From Flavobacterium notoginsengisoli (lineage in GTDB: Bacteria > Bacteroidota > Bacteroidia > Flavobacteriales > Flavobacteriaceae), in NCBI RefSeq assembly GCF_014207905.1, contig NZ_JACHLB010000009.1, forward strand, positions 1 to 64,000: 64,000 bases of DNA. Reading direction: 5' to 3'. The notes beneath the pieces were generated by a model, which was not told the origin of the DNA, ran no database searches, and was given only the letters and a program-made list of their open reading frames with translations. Every line of letters starts with the position of its first letter. Position 1 is the first letter of the stretch. This document shows positions 34,129 through 44,366 of the stretch, one piece after another. A program made the position numbers and the translations under genes.

Positions 34129-35688
34129 TTATTTTAGTTCGTAACGAGGTCTAATCTTCTGTAATATATACGCATCACTCAAATCGTTATAAAAACCGAT
34201 TTGTCTTAATTTATGTTTAAAGGCCTCTACGTTTTCTTTAAATGCCAAATGAGTATTCAAATCGGAATCTTTAAATCTTGATTCAGATAAGCCATTTATA
34301 ATCAAGCCATAACGATCTTTGATTTTTCCGGTAAGTTCTTCTATAGATAAACTCCTAGTAATAAAAGCATCATCTTCTCTATGCAAAACTTGAATTTGCA
34401 CTAAAGCCTCCAATAATCGTGTTCCTAAGACAAATCGTCTTGGATGTTTTTTGCTTCTCCCTTGCGCAATAAATCCCCTCTCATTATTCTTTTGAGACAA
34501 ATTATCGATAAATTGAACGTGGTACTTGTACTGATAAGGTCCCCTTATTTTTACAAGTAATTCAATATATTTGTCAAAATAAGAAGTCTCATATTTGACC
34601 ATGGAATTTAAATGCTTTTTATCCTCATCATTGTCAATTGAACCTAAAATAAAGTCCCATCTCATTTTAAAATATACATCAAAATCAGCAGGTGGATTTT
34701 TTAATACTTCTAAAGCACGATCCAAATGCTTAGAATTATTCTTTTCTAAATTTTCCTTTTTTAACACCGCATTTATCTGGAAAGTGGCTTTGATATAATC
34801 GTAAATAGAATTGTACATTCTATCGGTATCTTCTATGGCAACTTTAGAAATTTTACTTTCAAAATTATCGGTAATATCTAAAACAATGCTCCAATCGTCT
34901 TGTACGTTAAAACTGCCTTCAGTGACCATTTTAGGCAATAAATATATCAGTTTTTGAATATATAAAGACAAATGAAAAGAAGTAATTGTTTTTAAATAAT
35001 CAATCAATACATTTCGCGGAATTTCTCTTTTGTATACCAAAAGTCTTCTAACATCGTCACAATATAATTCAGCTTGTTCTTTCAAAACTGGTTTTATCTG
35101 ATTTAAAGCTGTTGGACTATCTAGATAACCTGGCTTGACTTTTTTTATTAAATGTAAAATTCCGAGGCTGTCCACATCTAAAGTTTTGGTATTGCTCATG
35201 TTATTCGTAGTTTTATCCCAACCTTCCATTAAAAATTGCTTTAAATCTTCCTTAACTTGTTGGTTTTGCCCTAACATCAAATAAACCTGGTCAGCTGAAA
35301 AATAATCTCGGGTATTTTGAGCATTTCTAATGCGATAACTTTCCAGGTGAATTGGTCTCAAAGAAGATATTTTTTCTTTGTCCAAATTCCCCCTAAATAC
35401 CATATTTACTAAATTAGTACGCATCCAAATTTCAATTGCTTCAGGATACTGATTGAATCCTGTAATATAACCTTCTTCCTCAAGGATTCCGAATACTTTT
35501 TTTAATTTATCAATCTCGATAAAAGCATTATCACCAGCTCTGTTGCGTTGTCTAGGGCGTATTCCGTCATGACGTAACAACATAAATAAATTAACCATAG
35601 TATAATCAATATTAATGGCTTTAGCATCAGCAGTAAATAGCAACTCATTTCTAAAAATACTCTCGTCTTTATTTAATTTGATAGCCAT
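34129..35688 (-). CDS. Conserved defence-operon protein (MAD7-like), function unknown
   Basis: 519 residues, helical, without a catalytic motif I can identify. Residues 22-80 read as a winged helix (VNLFMLLRHDGIRPRQRN, then IDKLKKVFGILEEEGYITGF). The central part is charged and helical, and the C-terminus ends in LSDAYILQKIRPRYELK. It lies between the kinase gene (2 nt) and the HerA-like gene (11 nt), the place where MAD7 sits in MADS operons. Role unknown. Confidence 0.6.
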   Translation of the reverse strand: MAIKLNKDESIFRNELLFTADAKAINIDYTMVNLFMLLRHDGIRPRQRNRAGDNAFIEIDKLKKVFGILEEEGYITGFNQYPEAIEIWMRTNLVNMVFRGNLDKEKISSLRPIHLESYRIRNAQNTRDYFSADQVYLMLGQNQQVKEDLKQFLMEGWDKTTNNMSNTKTLDVDSLGILHLIKKVKPGYLDSPTALNQIKPVLKEQAELYCDDVRRLLVYKREIPRNVLIDYLKTITSFHLSLYIQKLIYLLPKMVTEGSFNVQDDWSIVLDITDNFESKISKVAIEDTDRMYNSIYDYIKATFQINAVLKKENLEKNNSKHLDRALEVLKNPPADFDVYFKMRWDFILGSIDNDEDKKHLNSMVKYETSYFDKYIELLVKIRGPYQYKYHVQFIDNLSQKNNERGFIAQGRSKKHPRRFVLGTRLLEALVQIQVLHREDDAFITRSLSIEELTGKIKDRYGLIINGLSESRFKDSDLNTHLAFKENVEAFKHKLRQIGFYNDLSDAYILQKIRPRYELK

Positions 35689-35690
35689 AG

Positions 35691-38600
35691 TTAAAAAATT
35701 ACAGGTTCTACATTAATATGATTGGAACTATCTTTCTTGATAGTATAAAAAGTAATATTATCTCGGGTTACCACAATTTCATTGTAGCTCAAATTTTCTA
35801 GTAAATTTTTAAAAACAATTAATTCAATGAATTTACCTTTTAAATCATTTAAAGATGGACTAAAGCCTTGCTGAATAAAATACAACATCTCATACAAATC
35901 GAGCGATATGGTTAAGCGAATGTGTTTTTCATCTTTATGTCTGAATATAAGACTATCTGGTTCATATTCTAGATACTTAACTAAGTGTTCCGTTTTATTA
36001 ACAAATAATTCAAAATCACTTAATTTAAACAATTTAAAGGACTGTCCAATTGGATCCTTAACATCTGAAGAGGACAAAACCAAACTGTTTATATCTAAAT
36101 TTTCGTTATTACAGCCTTCATTTAACGAAACAGCTCTCGAAATACTTCGTTTAATTGACTCTTCATTATTTGAACTATTAAGAATATTAACAAAAGTAAA
36201 TACCGAATGATAAGGTAATCTCAATAGATAAGAAGGCATTTTGAGTAATTCGGAAGATTTTGCGTCTCTAAAATTAGTTTCTATCAATTCTGCTTTACCT
36301 TCAAAGTATTGATGTCTAACAAAACTTTTATGTTTATCCTTAATTTTATTTATAACATCCGAGGTTTGTTCATGAGCTGGAATATATAGTTTATTTGCAT
36401 TAAACACCTCTAATAAAGAGAATTCTCTTTCTGCAAATTCAAGATAATTTTTAGGCAAATGCTTACCAAAAAACAAATCCCTATCTAAGTGCGGTATTGC
36501 TACCTCACCAATATCTGTTTCTCTTAATAAATTAATAAGTCTATCTTGATTTGCACTATCCTCTGCAGAAGGATTGGTAATATTGAAATAATAATATTGC
36601 CAATATTTTTCCGGATCACTATTGGTTGATTGTGCTAAAAGTTTTAGATCCTCACAAGAATAATCACGAGTTAAAGTATAGGCTATTAAAGACCTCATAT
36701 CTCTCATAGTGACATGGAGTTCTCTTTTTAGGCTTACAGTTTTAATCAACCATTCCATTCTTGAAGTAATTGTCTCTCCAGCGGCACTATCATTAAAACT
36801 TTCTACATTATATTTTATGAAACATTCTTTGGCTAAAGAACAGCTATCACATTGTTTCCAAAGTTCCTTTTTAGTTAGTGCTTTAAACTGATTACGGAAT
36901 AAACTGCCACCTTCATCATTTTGTGCAACTACAGAACGTAAATTCAAATTTACAATCATCACGCCATCTGGTAGTTTGGCATGGCCTTCTTCGTAAAAAT
37001 AATTTTCAATTATAGTGGCTAGTTTAGAGTGTTTCGCTGAAGTTGTTAAAAATTCGACCAATCTTCCCTCATTAATTGCAATGATTCTTCCCTCTTTTGC
37101 TTGGTTATAATTTGTTAATCCCTCAAAAGGAGAGAAGAAGGTATCCAAAACTTCATTGTTGATGTTGTTTTCTTCATCCTGTGAACCATCATAATTACTT
37201 TCGAAGGTAATACCATTAATTTTAAATTTAGCACCATTTCTATGGGAGTGTTGAATAACTTCTTTTACATTCGGATCATTCTCAATTTTTTTAATAAAGG
37301 CTGTTTTACCATCACCGGCATTTCCTGTTATGATTAGCAATTTATACTGACCGTCAACAATAGCTGGAATTAAACTTTTGTCCAACTTTGTAGGCGTATA
37401 GGTAAGATCATCAAATTCACTAGAATTAAAGTTTACCCTGGTTCCAGCATTTCCATAGCGAGATTGACTGTATAACGAGTTCAAATAATCAACAATATTT
37501 GCACCTTCTATGCTTATCTTGAAAGCCTTAATTTTATCTTTGTTATTATCAAAAAGGAGTTTCATACTATCGTAAACCCGGTCTATATTACCTGTGGTAA
37601 AAGACTTAGCGCCACCTTTCCAGAAAATATCACTGATAATAGTCTCATCATCTACTTTCAATAATATTTTAATAGGATTTCCTAGATCAATGGTCGTCTT
37701 GTAATTCTCAAGTTTTCCTTTAAAACGTAAAAGAGTATTTTCAACAGCCTCATGCAAATCTACGTAGGTGTTCATTTTATCATACAATTTCAAATTGAAT
37801 GAGCTTCCTTGATGAATAATCAATTGGGTGTGATATAATTTATTGCGAACACTAATTTCATCTTCGTGACTGGGGGCAATATCTAGTAATCTGTCTTCTA
37901 ATGAAAGTAGTGCCTCATACATTTCTTGAGCAGAACCGAAACGCTCTTCACGGTTTGTGTCAATCGCTTTAAGCAAAAATTTTGCAAGTTCATAAGAGAT
38001 CCTTGGCTCTATATCTTTTGGATTATTTGGCGTTTTACTGGTAAAAGGCATTTTACTGGGGTGCCAAGGATATTGTTTACAAATCAATTCATAAAGCGTT
38101 ACACCCAAAGCAAAAGTATCAGCTGATAAATCCCAATTAACCTTGTAATTATCTGTAATTAGATCTGGCGCCAAATAAGGGTTTGTTCCAACAAAATCTT
38201 TGTTTTCAGTACTAGAAGAAGCAACATTAAAATCAATGAGTACAAATCGGGTAGAATTATCCCAAATGATATTGTGAGGTTTAATATCACGGTGCATTAA
38301 TGGTTTCTCTTTAGATTGCATGGCAATCAAAGCGGACAGTATATCCTTGCCAACCTGATAAACACTATGAATAGGTAATCGGGCATCAGTGCGAGTATAA
38401 TTACTTAGATTTTCTCCTTCAAGATATTCCATAACAGTATAAAACTGACCAGTAGGAGATTCATCATTCCAAACGAATTTTACAATATTATTATGATTTA
38501 AATCTTTTAAAGCTTCATACTCGTCTTTTACAGAAGAAAAAGTAACACTTTCATTAAATAATTTTAAAGTGTAATAAGCATCCTGAATTCGGTGCTTTAC

Positions 38601-40154
38601 TTTAAAAACTTTAGAGTATCCACCCTTTCCTAAAGTTTCATAGATAGTAAAAGAACCAACAGTATCACCTTCCTTCAATTCTTCATAATTGTTAGAAGTT
38701 GGAACCGATATTACTGGTAAAGGTTTCGGATGTTCTGTAGAAGAACTTTCTAAAGATTTAAGGATAAATTCTTCCAGCGCATCTATACTTTCAATTCGTG
38801 AAGTGTCATCCGTTTGAATAGTTTGATAGCAAACTTCATCCAGCCATTTTGGTAAATTAGAGTTAAGTTTTGAAGGCAATTTATCTTTCGCTAATTTACC
38901 TCCCAATTTATCTAATTCATAAGGAGTTTTAATCGGTTCTACATCCGTAAACAACCAGTAAATCAAAACTCCCAAAGAATATATATCGGAGGCTTGATTG
39001 GCATCACCAACAGTTAATTCCAATGGATGATAAGCTGTAGCATTATTAGCATTAATGGTAGGCATCACAGTGTAACCCTCATCGCTATGATCTACAAAAT
39101 AAGATTTTCCGAAGTTACCTAAATAGGCATACCCACTACTTAAATAAATATTATCAGGATTGATGTCTCTATGATAAATATTTTCTTTATGCGCTTCTTT
39201 CAAAGCAACCATAATATTTCTGATAATAGTAATCTTTTCCGGAAAAGTAAATGTTTTATGTCTGGCTTCAGAACGAAGAGAATTCTCTTCAAGAAAATCA
39301 GTGATTTCATAAAACAGATGATTGACCTCGTCAATTCTAAATTCTACATTTAGGATAAAGGGTTTTGCTTTGATTTTGCTCAAAGCATTGTATTGATTTT
39401 TTATTCGTTCTTCCCTTTTTTGCAATTCTTCCTTAGAAAGACCGCTAATTTGAAGTGAATATTCTTTAACGCGCCTTCTTACTGTTGAATTAACCCCTTT
39501 GGGCTTCACCAAATATTCTGCAAAATTAGGTTCTTGTTCAAGAACTTCAATAATCTCATAACCTTCAATCTCTCGTTTTTCATTGGGTAATTTCTTGCTT
39601 TGTTGTCCTATTAGATAATTAACGATATCTTGTTGAATGGAGAGGATATTATCTTTTAATTGTCCGCTATTATATGAATCTGTGATAAAATCAATTAGTT
39701 TACTATTTAATTCAAAAGTAAGTTTTTGAGCTTCACGAGAAATAATTGGTTGATATGAGTTCTGATAAGAAAGTGAAACCATATTTTGTATCCATGCTTT
39801 ACCCCAACTAGAATCTTCTTCTTTTAATTTAGAAGCCAAAATAGCTGTTTTTTGACGACCTGTCTTTAAAGGATTTTGTATCTGACGGTCATTCAAATAC
39901 CAGTAATTGTCATCACCTTCTATGCGGCCTTTCCAATCTTTGTTTTCGATATTAAAAATGGCATGAGGAGCTACGACAATAAGGTCATATTCCCAATATT
40001 GAGTTCTATTGTTTCTTGGGTTGGTAGAGGCAATCTCTATATTAGGAATTAAGAAATAATTTTCTGGAAGATTTACTTCAAGAAAATCTAACAAACGCTT
40101 TTCTCCAACATTTACAACCGCTTCAAAATAAGGTGGTTTTAAGATTTTTGCCAT
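35691..40154 (-). CDS. NERD / tandem protein-kinase / P-loop ATPase fusion (MAD6-like)
   Basis: 1487 residues. Residues 8-130 are a NERD nuclease-related domain (EYDLIVVAPHAIFNIENKDW). A first kinase-like domain (about 230-480) has HRDINPDN near 326 but NFG in place of DFG and no clear glycine loop, so it may be inactive. The second kinase (about 505-770) has GKGGYSKVFKV, TLKLF (Lys), HRDIKPHN near 618 and DFN. A P-loop ATPase follows with GNAGDGKT near 940. The C-terminal 500 residues contain a Cys cluster (QCDSCSLAKEC). This matches the MAD6-type kinase of MADS. It overlaps the specificity-subunit gene by 16 nt. Kinase and phosphatase in one operon point to phosphorylation-controlled activation. 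Confidence 0.75.
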   Translation of the reverse strand: MAKILKPPYFEAVVNVGEKRLLDFLEVNLPENYFLIPNIEIASTNPRNNRTQYWEYDLIVVAPHAIFNIENKDWKGRIEGDDNYWYLNDRQIQNPLKTGRQKTAILASKLKEEDSSWGKAWIQNMVSLSYQNSYQPIISREAQKLTFELNSKLIDFITDSYNSGQLKDNILSIQQDIVNYLIGQQSKKLPNEKREIEGYEIIEVLEQEPNFAEYLVKPKGVNSTVRRRVKEYSLQISGLSKEELQKREERIKNQYNALSKIKAKPFILNVEFRIDEVNHLFYEITDFLEENSLRSEARHKTFTFPEKITIIRNIMVALKEAHKENIYHRDINPDNIYLSSGYAYLGNFGKSYFVDHSDEGYTVMPTINANNATAYHPLELTVGDANQASDIYSLGVLIYWLFTDVEPIKTPYELDKLGGKLAKDKLPSKLNSNLPKWLDEVCYQTIQTDDTSRIESIDALEEFILKSLESSSTEHPKPLPVISVPTSNNYEELKEGDTVGSFTIYETLGKGGYSKVFKVKHRIQDAYYTLKLFNESVTFSSVKDEYEALKDLNHNNIVKFVWNDESPTGQFYTVMEYLEGENLSNYTRTDARLPIHSVYQVGKDILSALIAMQSKEKPLMHRDIKPHNIIWDNSTRFVLIDFNVASSSTENKDFVGTNPYLAPDLITDNYKVNWDLSADTFALGVTLYELICKQYPWHPSKMPFTSKTPNNPKDIEPRISYELAKFLLKAIDTNREERFGSAQEMYEALLSLEDRLLDIAPSHEDEISVRNKLYHTQLIIHQGSSFNLKLYDKMNTYVDLHEAVENTLLRFKGKLENYKTTIDLGNPIKILLKVDDETIISDIFWKGGAKSFTTGNIDRVYDSMKLLFDNNKDKIKAFKISIEGANIVDYLNSLYSQSRYGNAGTRVNFNSSEFDDLTYTPTKLDKSLIPAIVDGQYKLLIITGNAGDGKTAFIKKIENDPNVKEVIQHSHRNGAKFKINGITFESNYDGSQDEENNINNEVLDTFFSPFEGLTNYNQAKEGRIIAINEGRLVEFLTTSAKHSKLATIIENYFYEEGHAKLPDGVMIVNLNLRSVVAQNDEGGSLFRNQFKALTKKELWKQCDSCSLAKECFIKYNVESFNDSAAGETITSRMEWLIKTVSLKRELHVTMRDMRSLIAYTLTRDYSCEDLKLLAQSTNSDPEKYWQYYYFNITNPSAEDSANQDRLINLLRETDIGEVAIPHLDRDLFFGKHLPKNYLEFAEREFSLLEVFNANKLYIPAHEQTSDVINKIKDKHKSFVRHQYFEGKAELIETNFRDAKSSELLKMPSYLLRLPYHSVFTFVNILNSSNNEESIKRSISRAVSLNEGCNNENLDINSLVLSSSDVKDPIGQSFKLFKLSDFELFVNKTEHLVKYLEYEPDSLIFRHKDEKHIRLTISLDLYEMLYFIQQGFSPSLNDLKGKFIELIVFKNLLENLSYNEIVVTRDNITFYTIKKDSSNHINVEPVIF

Positions 40155-41506
40155 GATTCAATTTCTTTTTCGATAAGATCTATTGCTTCTTGCTCAAGAA
40201 AACATGCGTCACTTGTTTTCTCCAACATCAATTTGATGTTTTCTGAAATATTTTCAAATATTGAATGATAAATAGGAATTTCAAATGAACTTATCTGATG
40301 GTGATCTATATGTTTTTGAACACTACCATATTCTAGATTTTTTAAAAGTCTTTGACCAATTTTAGTTTTGAAAAAACAATATATATAATAATTATAATTA
40401 TCTTTTTTTGGTTTAATTCTTACTAAGTTATTTGTGGCAGAAACACCGTCTAAAAATTTAGTTATAAGAGATAGATAACCAATAGTTCCTGCATCTTGGA
40501 TAACAAGCCAACCTTCTTTTAAAATATAATCGTCTATATTTTTCATTTTTTTCGAAAGAAAACTATCAAAAACAGGCATCTGATTTAATAATTCTGAGCC
40601 ACTCAAGTATGGTATTCCTACATCTTTATTATTTGCCCTTATTCTTTTGAAGATTCCTGGAGTAAAAACTAATTCTGATAAAGAAGAAATTGTTTTTAAT
40701 TCTGCTCCATTTTCAATCGCTTTATTTTTAAAACTATCTATTAGATTAGCATTGTATGTAGCCTCCAATCTTGATGTGTGGCTTAATCTCTGCGATATTT
40801 TAGAAGTATAAATTAATTTAGACTCAATTTTCGGCAATTCATTTTCGAAAATGGAAATAGCTTCGATTAATAATTTATTAGCATTGACCCTTAATGAAGA
40901 TGCTTTTAGTATTAAATTATGAACATATGCTTGTTTTTCTTTTGGCATCTCAATTACTGGTAAGCTCGATAGTGTTTTTGGGTCGATACGAGGTACAACC
41001 GATCCATAAATATATGACTGCATAAAATTATATGCTGTTGGGGAAGACAAATAGGCGTAGATAAAACCAAAAAGAGCTTTGTTATCATCAGATATAATTC
41101 TTATGATGTCTTGCGATCCAATAATGCCCTCAAGATCTTTTGTAATCAATCGAACATTTCCAATTGTTCCTGCACAACTAACCAATATTTGGTTATCCTT
41201 TAATGTCATATCTTCCTGCCTTGGAGTATGCTTTAGAGAAATTAATTTTGAAACTTCTAAAGGACTAGTATTCATCATGTGTGTAGCAGATATATATGGT
41301 AATCCAAATTTTTCGCTTTCAACAAACATTCTCTTAAATATGCCTCCTGTGTAAATTTGATTTGTTAATTCACCTAATGTCTTAAATGAAGCGCCATTTC
41401 TTTTGGAATTACTGATTCTACTTTTTCCATAATTTAAATGAAAATTTGGCTTAATGATGTTTGAGCCTTCTTGTAAACTTTTATATGGTACTGCTGCAAA
41501 TTCCAT
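40139..41506 (-). CDS. Type I restriction specificity subunit (HsdS-like, MAD5-like)
   Basis: 455 residues with two target-recognition halves, each ending in a long helix. The halves are recognisable by parallel phrases: TGGIFKRMFVESEKFGLPYISATHM versus TPGIFKRIRANNKDVGIPYLSGSEL (cited as landmarks near 50-75 and 285-310), AGTIGNVRLITK versus AGTIGYLSLITK, and YGSVVPRIDPKTLSSLPV versus YGSVQKHIDHHQISSFEI. This determines the DNA sequence methylated by the adjacent methylase. It overlaps the kinase gene by 16 nt and lies 6 nt after the methylase gene. No HsdR translocase-nuclease accompanies it. Confidence 0.85.
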   Translation of the reverse strand: MEFAAVPYKSLQEGSNIIKPNFHLNYGKSRISNSKRNGASFKTLGELTNQIYTGGIFKRMFVESEKFGLPYISATHMMNTSPLEVSKLISLKHTPRQEDMTLKDNQILVSCAGTIGNVRLITKDLEGIIGSQDIIRIISDDNKALFGFIYAYLSSPTAYNFMQSYIYGSVVPRIDPKTLSSLPVIEMPKEKQAYVHNLILKASSLRVNANKLLIEAISIFENELPKIESKLIYTSKISQRLSHTSRLEATYNANLIDSFKNKAIENGAELKTISSLSELVFTPGIFKRIRANNKDVGIPYLSGSELLNQMPVFDSFLSKKMKNIDDYILKEGWLVIQDAGTIGYLSLITKFLDGVSATNNLVRIKPKKDNYNYYIYCFFKTKIGQRLLKNLEYGSVQKHIDHHQISSFEIPIYHSIFENISENIKLMLEKTSDACFLEQEAIDLIEKEIESWQKS

Positions 41507-41512
41507 AACTAA

Positions 41513-43522
41513 CTATTTTTTTAAGAAATTAAGATAAGCTTCTGAAATTTTTGGCAAATCATCATCCAAATGTTTTAATTTCTCTTTTCTAGCTTTTACT
41601 TCCTGTGTTCCATCTTTTTTTGAAAACAAGTATTCGGTGATCGTTTCAAACAATAATTCCGCCCCATCCTCGTCTCTAAGAAAAATCGGATTTCCTCTTC
41701 GATCTTTGCCGAGTTTTTCCGCTATAGCCATAAATACCTCATAATCTTCATCACTTTCCTGTGCCAGTTGTCTTGATAATTCGGTTTTCTTTTCCAAAAA
41801 CAATAAGGATGCTTGAACCCCGACTTGAGGTAAAAAAGCTTCAACTGCTAAATCAACAGAAGCTAATATTTTAAATTTATTAAGAATCCATTCTCTAACT
41901 TTAAGCATATTAGGATTTCCTAAAATACCATCAGGCAACACAATAGCCATTTTTCCACCAGGTTTCAAAAAGTTATAACAGGCCTCAATAAATAATACTT
42001 CTGGAGCATCACTAAATTTTGAAATCTCGTAACGTTCCGCCACTTCTTTTTCTACTTTTACTTTGGCACCAAAAGGAGGGTTAGTAAAAATCACATCAAA
42101 AGTACCGCGAGCATCATTATAGTAACGATCTTCAACGTCCCCCATAATTTCTAAACTTCGGTTTATAGCAGTTTCAATTTTAGCGATTTCTTCTGGATGA
42201 TCCCATTTTGGGTATGCAAGAGAGTTTACATGAAAAACATTAGCATGTCCATCGCCGGCCATTACCATATTCATTCGTGCAGCTTTTTTTAAATCAGGGT
42301 CAAAATCAAAACCAAAAATGCTGTTTTCCGCATATTCTTTTACTCGTTCATTAACTTCGAAAGAATTAAATTTTGCTGCTAATAAAGGACCAAATAAATC
42401 AGGAAACAATTCTTGAGCGATTTGTTTTCTCACATGATCCAATACCATCACAATAAAGCCACCGGATCCACATGCTGGATCCAAGACACGATGTTTCTCA
42501 GTTGGGTTTAACATTTCAACCATAGCTTTTACAATATTTCTTGGTGTAAAAAATTGTCCAGCTTCTTGTTTTAAAGTGTTGCTTACAATTGTCTCGTATG
42601 CCATTCCTTTTACGTCAATAGAAGCATCGAGGAAAGAATATTTGGCAAGTTCTCCAGCAATAAAGGCAACTCCTTTATCTGTTAATTCTATTCCTTCGTT
42701 TCCGGTAAATACTCCTGAGAACATCGAGTTATCTTTTAATTTTTGAAAGATAGCCTTAATTCGGTCTGCAACGGCCCTTCTTCCTTCTTCTGTATTTTGT
42801 TCTTTTACACCAACCCAAAATTCTCTACGGTAGCTAATATCTGTTTCAATAAATCTTCTTTTTTCATCATAAAGTTTACAGAATATAAGGTTTAATAATT
42901 GCCAAAAAGCATCTTTCTTTCTCCCTTCATTTCCATAAATATAATCATGTGCTCGTTTAAACACTTTAATCAAAGAGTCATTTGCTGGCTTTTTACTATA
43001 AGAGCGATCTGCTCGATCAATATCTGCTAAAGTTTCCCCTTCTCCAGGAAAATCAGATAGATCAGTAAAGTCAAACTCATAGCCTATTGCGTCCTCTTCT
43101 TTTTGTAAAAAATGATAGCTAGAACCATTAGCCCACAAACCGAACTGACAATTTTCAACAGCGGCCATCGCATTTTCAAGAGTAACTGCTAATCCCTTTT
43201 TGCTGTCAGTTTCTTTTATTTTATCATCTTGAATAATACAAATTCGAATAATGTTGTCTTGTAAATGAAGTTTGCTTTTTTCAAAGACAACTAACTCTAC
43301 TTTCTGTTTTTTTGCTTTTCCATTAGCAGGATCAATAAAGTCGATTTTGAAATCACGTTCCATATCGTTCAAATCAAATCCATATTCTTCATTCAGCATA
43401 CGAATAACAGATTGAAGATTTACTTCAGCACTAGTCGCCTTTTTGGCTTCAGAAGTTAATAAACACAATATTTGATTATCGTCTAAAATTATTTCTTCTT
43501 GGGGTGTAGTTTCGTTACTCAT
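41513..43522 (-). CDS. N6-adenine DNA methylase (HsdM-like, MAD2-like)
   Basis: 669 residues from the ATG at 43522, preferred over a TTG two codons upstream. An N-terminal HsdM helical domain is followed by the SAM-binding motif VLDPACGSGGFIVMVLDHV, then NSIFGFDFDP and the catalytic DVIFTNPPFGAKV (NPPF), and GGKMAIVLPDGILGNP. It methylates adenine at the site chosen by the specificity subunit, probably marking self DNA. The ATG overlaps the end of the HTH gene by 8 nt. The usual companion HsdR is absent, in line with MADS-type operons. Confidence 0.9.
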   Translation of the reverse strand: MSNETTPQEEIILDDNQILCLLTSEAKKATSAEVNLQSVIRMLNEEYGFDLNDMERDFKIDFIDPANGKAKKQKVELVVFEKSKLHLQDNIIRICIIQDDKIKETDSKKGLAVTLENAMAAVENCQFGLWANGSSYHFLQKEEDAIGYEFDFTDLSDFPGEGETLADIDRADRSYSKKPANDSLIKVFKRAHDYIYGNEGRKKDAFWQLLNLIFCKLYDEKRRFIETDISYRREFWVGVKEQNTEEGRRAVADRIKAIFQKLKDNSMFSGVFTGNEGIELTDKGVAFIAGELAKYSFLDASIDVKGMAYETIVSNTLKQEAGQFFTPRNIVKAMVEMLNPTEKHRVLDPACGSGGFIVMVLDHVRKQIAQELFPDLFGPLLAAKFNSFEVNERVKEYAENSIFGFDFDPDLKKAARMNMVMAGDGHANVFHVNSLAYPKWDHPEEIAKIETAINRSLEIMGDVEDRYYNDARGTFDVIFTNPPFGAKVKVEKEVAERYEISKFSDAPEVLFIEACYNFLKPGGKMAIVLPDGILGNPNMLKVREWILNKFKILASVDLAVEAFLPQVGVQASLLFLEKKTELSRQLAQESDEDYEVFMAIAEKLGKDRRGNPIFLRDEDGAELLFETITEYLFSKKDGTQEVKARKEKLKHLDDDLPKISEAYLNFLKK

Positions 43523-44243
43523 TATCAATTGTTTGTATCAGTTGTTCAATTTTTTTTCGTTGGTCTCTTCTTGTGGCATAACGAAGAAGCTTATTTTTGT
43601 TTACATTGTATTTTTTAAAAGCACATTTAAAAATTTCTTCTATAGAATATCCTATAGGTTTTAGATAATTTTCGGAAAGTAGCCATGCATTAACTAAAAT
43701 ACCTTCTAATGTCAGAAGGGTGTAATCGCCATTGTTTTGTGTAGGAGTTTCCGAGATTAAAGGATATAGTAAAATCACATCATTTTGCGGAAGAATGTAT
43801 CGCTGAATAATTTCATGATTAGGCTCTAAAAACGCTGGCTTGCTAAATAATTGCATTTGATTAAATAATTCAGTGAGGTGATCCTTTTGTGCTAAGAGAA
43901 AAACTGCTCTTTTGTTGTTTTCTTTTTCTATAATAGAATCAAGCATTTCGGTATCCCAAGCAACTAATTGAGATGGAATGAATGTTTTTGTTTTGTTATA
44001 GACTCGTTTAGTTTTTAAATTTATTTCGATATTAAATTCGGGCTTAAAATCAAAGGTGTATGTCCCTCTTCCTGATTGATAAATAAAGTGTTCAGATTTT
44101 AATTGATTAATTTTCCATACAATTGTATTTGTAGTTAAGTCTGGGAGTAGATTTGAAAGAAATGACACTAACTCTTTTGAAGTAATTGTACTTTGTTTTG
44201 AAAACTTTGTGTTTATTGCTAATGCTAAGTCAGAGTTTTTCAT
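43515..44243 (-). CDS. Winged-helix protein leading the defence operon (DUF6577/AbiEi-like, MAD1-like position)
   Basis: 242 residues. Residues 15-65 form a winged helix (TSKELVSFLSNLL, TIVWKINQLKSEHFIYQSGRGTYTF). The rest is alpha/beta, with FIPSQLVAWDTEMLDSI and YTLLTLEGILVNAW, resembling the DUF6577/AbiEi-type regulators. It is the first gene of the seven-gene operon, 17 nt downstream of a consensus promoter, and overlaps the methylase gene by 8 nt. It is probably the operon's regulator. Confidence 0.65.
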   Translation of the reverse strand: MKNSDLALAINTKFSKQSTITSKELVSFLSNLLPDLTTNTIVWKINQLKSEHFIYQSGRGTYTFDFKPEFNIEINLKTKRVYNKTKTFIPSQLVAWDTEMLDSIIEKENNKRAVFLLAQKDHLTELFNQMQLFSKPAFLEPNHEIIQRYILPQNDVILLYPLISETPTQNNGDYTLLTLEGILVNAWLLSENYLKPIGYSIEEIFKCAFKKYNVNKNKLLRYATRRDQRKKIEQLIQTIDNE

Positions 44244-44259
44244 ATAAAATGTTGAACAA

Positions 44260-44289
44260 CAAATATAGTTAAGTGTTTTTGTTTTTCAA
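44260..44289 (-). promoter_or_regulatory. Consensus promoter of the 28-44 kb defence operon
   Basis: On the minus strand, TTG at 44289-44287, exactly 19 nt, then TATATTTG at 44267-44260: a perfect TTG-N19-TAnnTTTG Bacteroidota promoter, 17 nt before the ATG of the HTH gene. Confidence 0.8.
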
Positions 44290-44366
44290 AACTTTGGCAG
44301 TTTTTTTTAAAATATGCCAATATTTTGATTTTTGAACAACTATTGAAAATATCAAATTATCATCTA

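Noticed and set aside
36709..36891. Plus-strand frames within the kinase-ATPase gene
   Set aside because: Shadows of a long conserved minus-strand coding sequence.
28002..44243. Ordinary type I restriction-modification system
   Set aside because: HsdM and HsdS are present but there is no HsdR; kinase, HerA-like ATPase and phosphatase genes in the same operon point to a different system.
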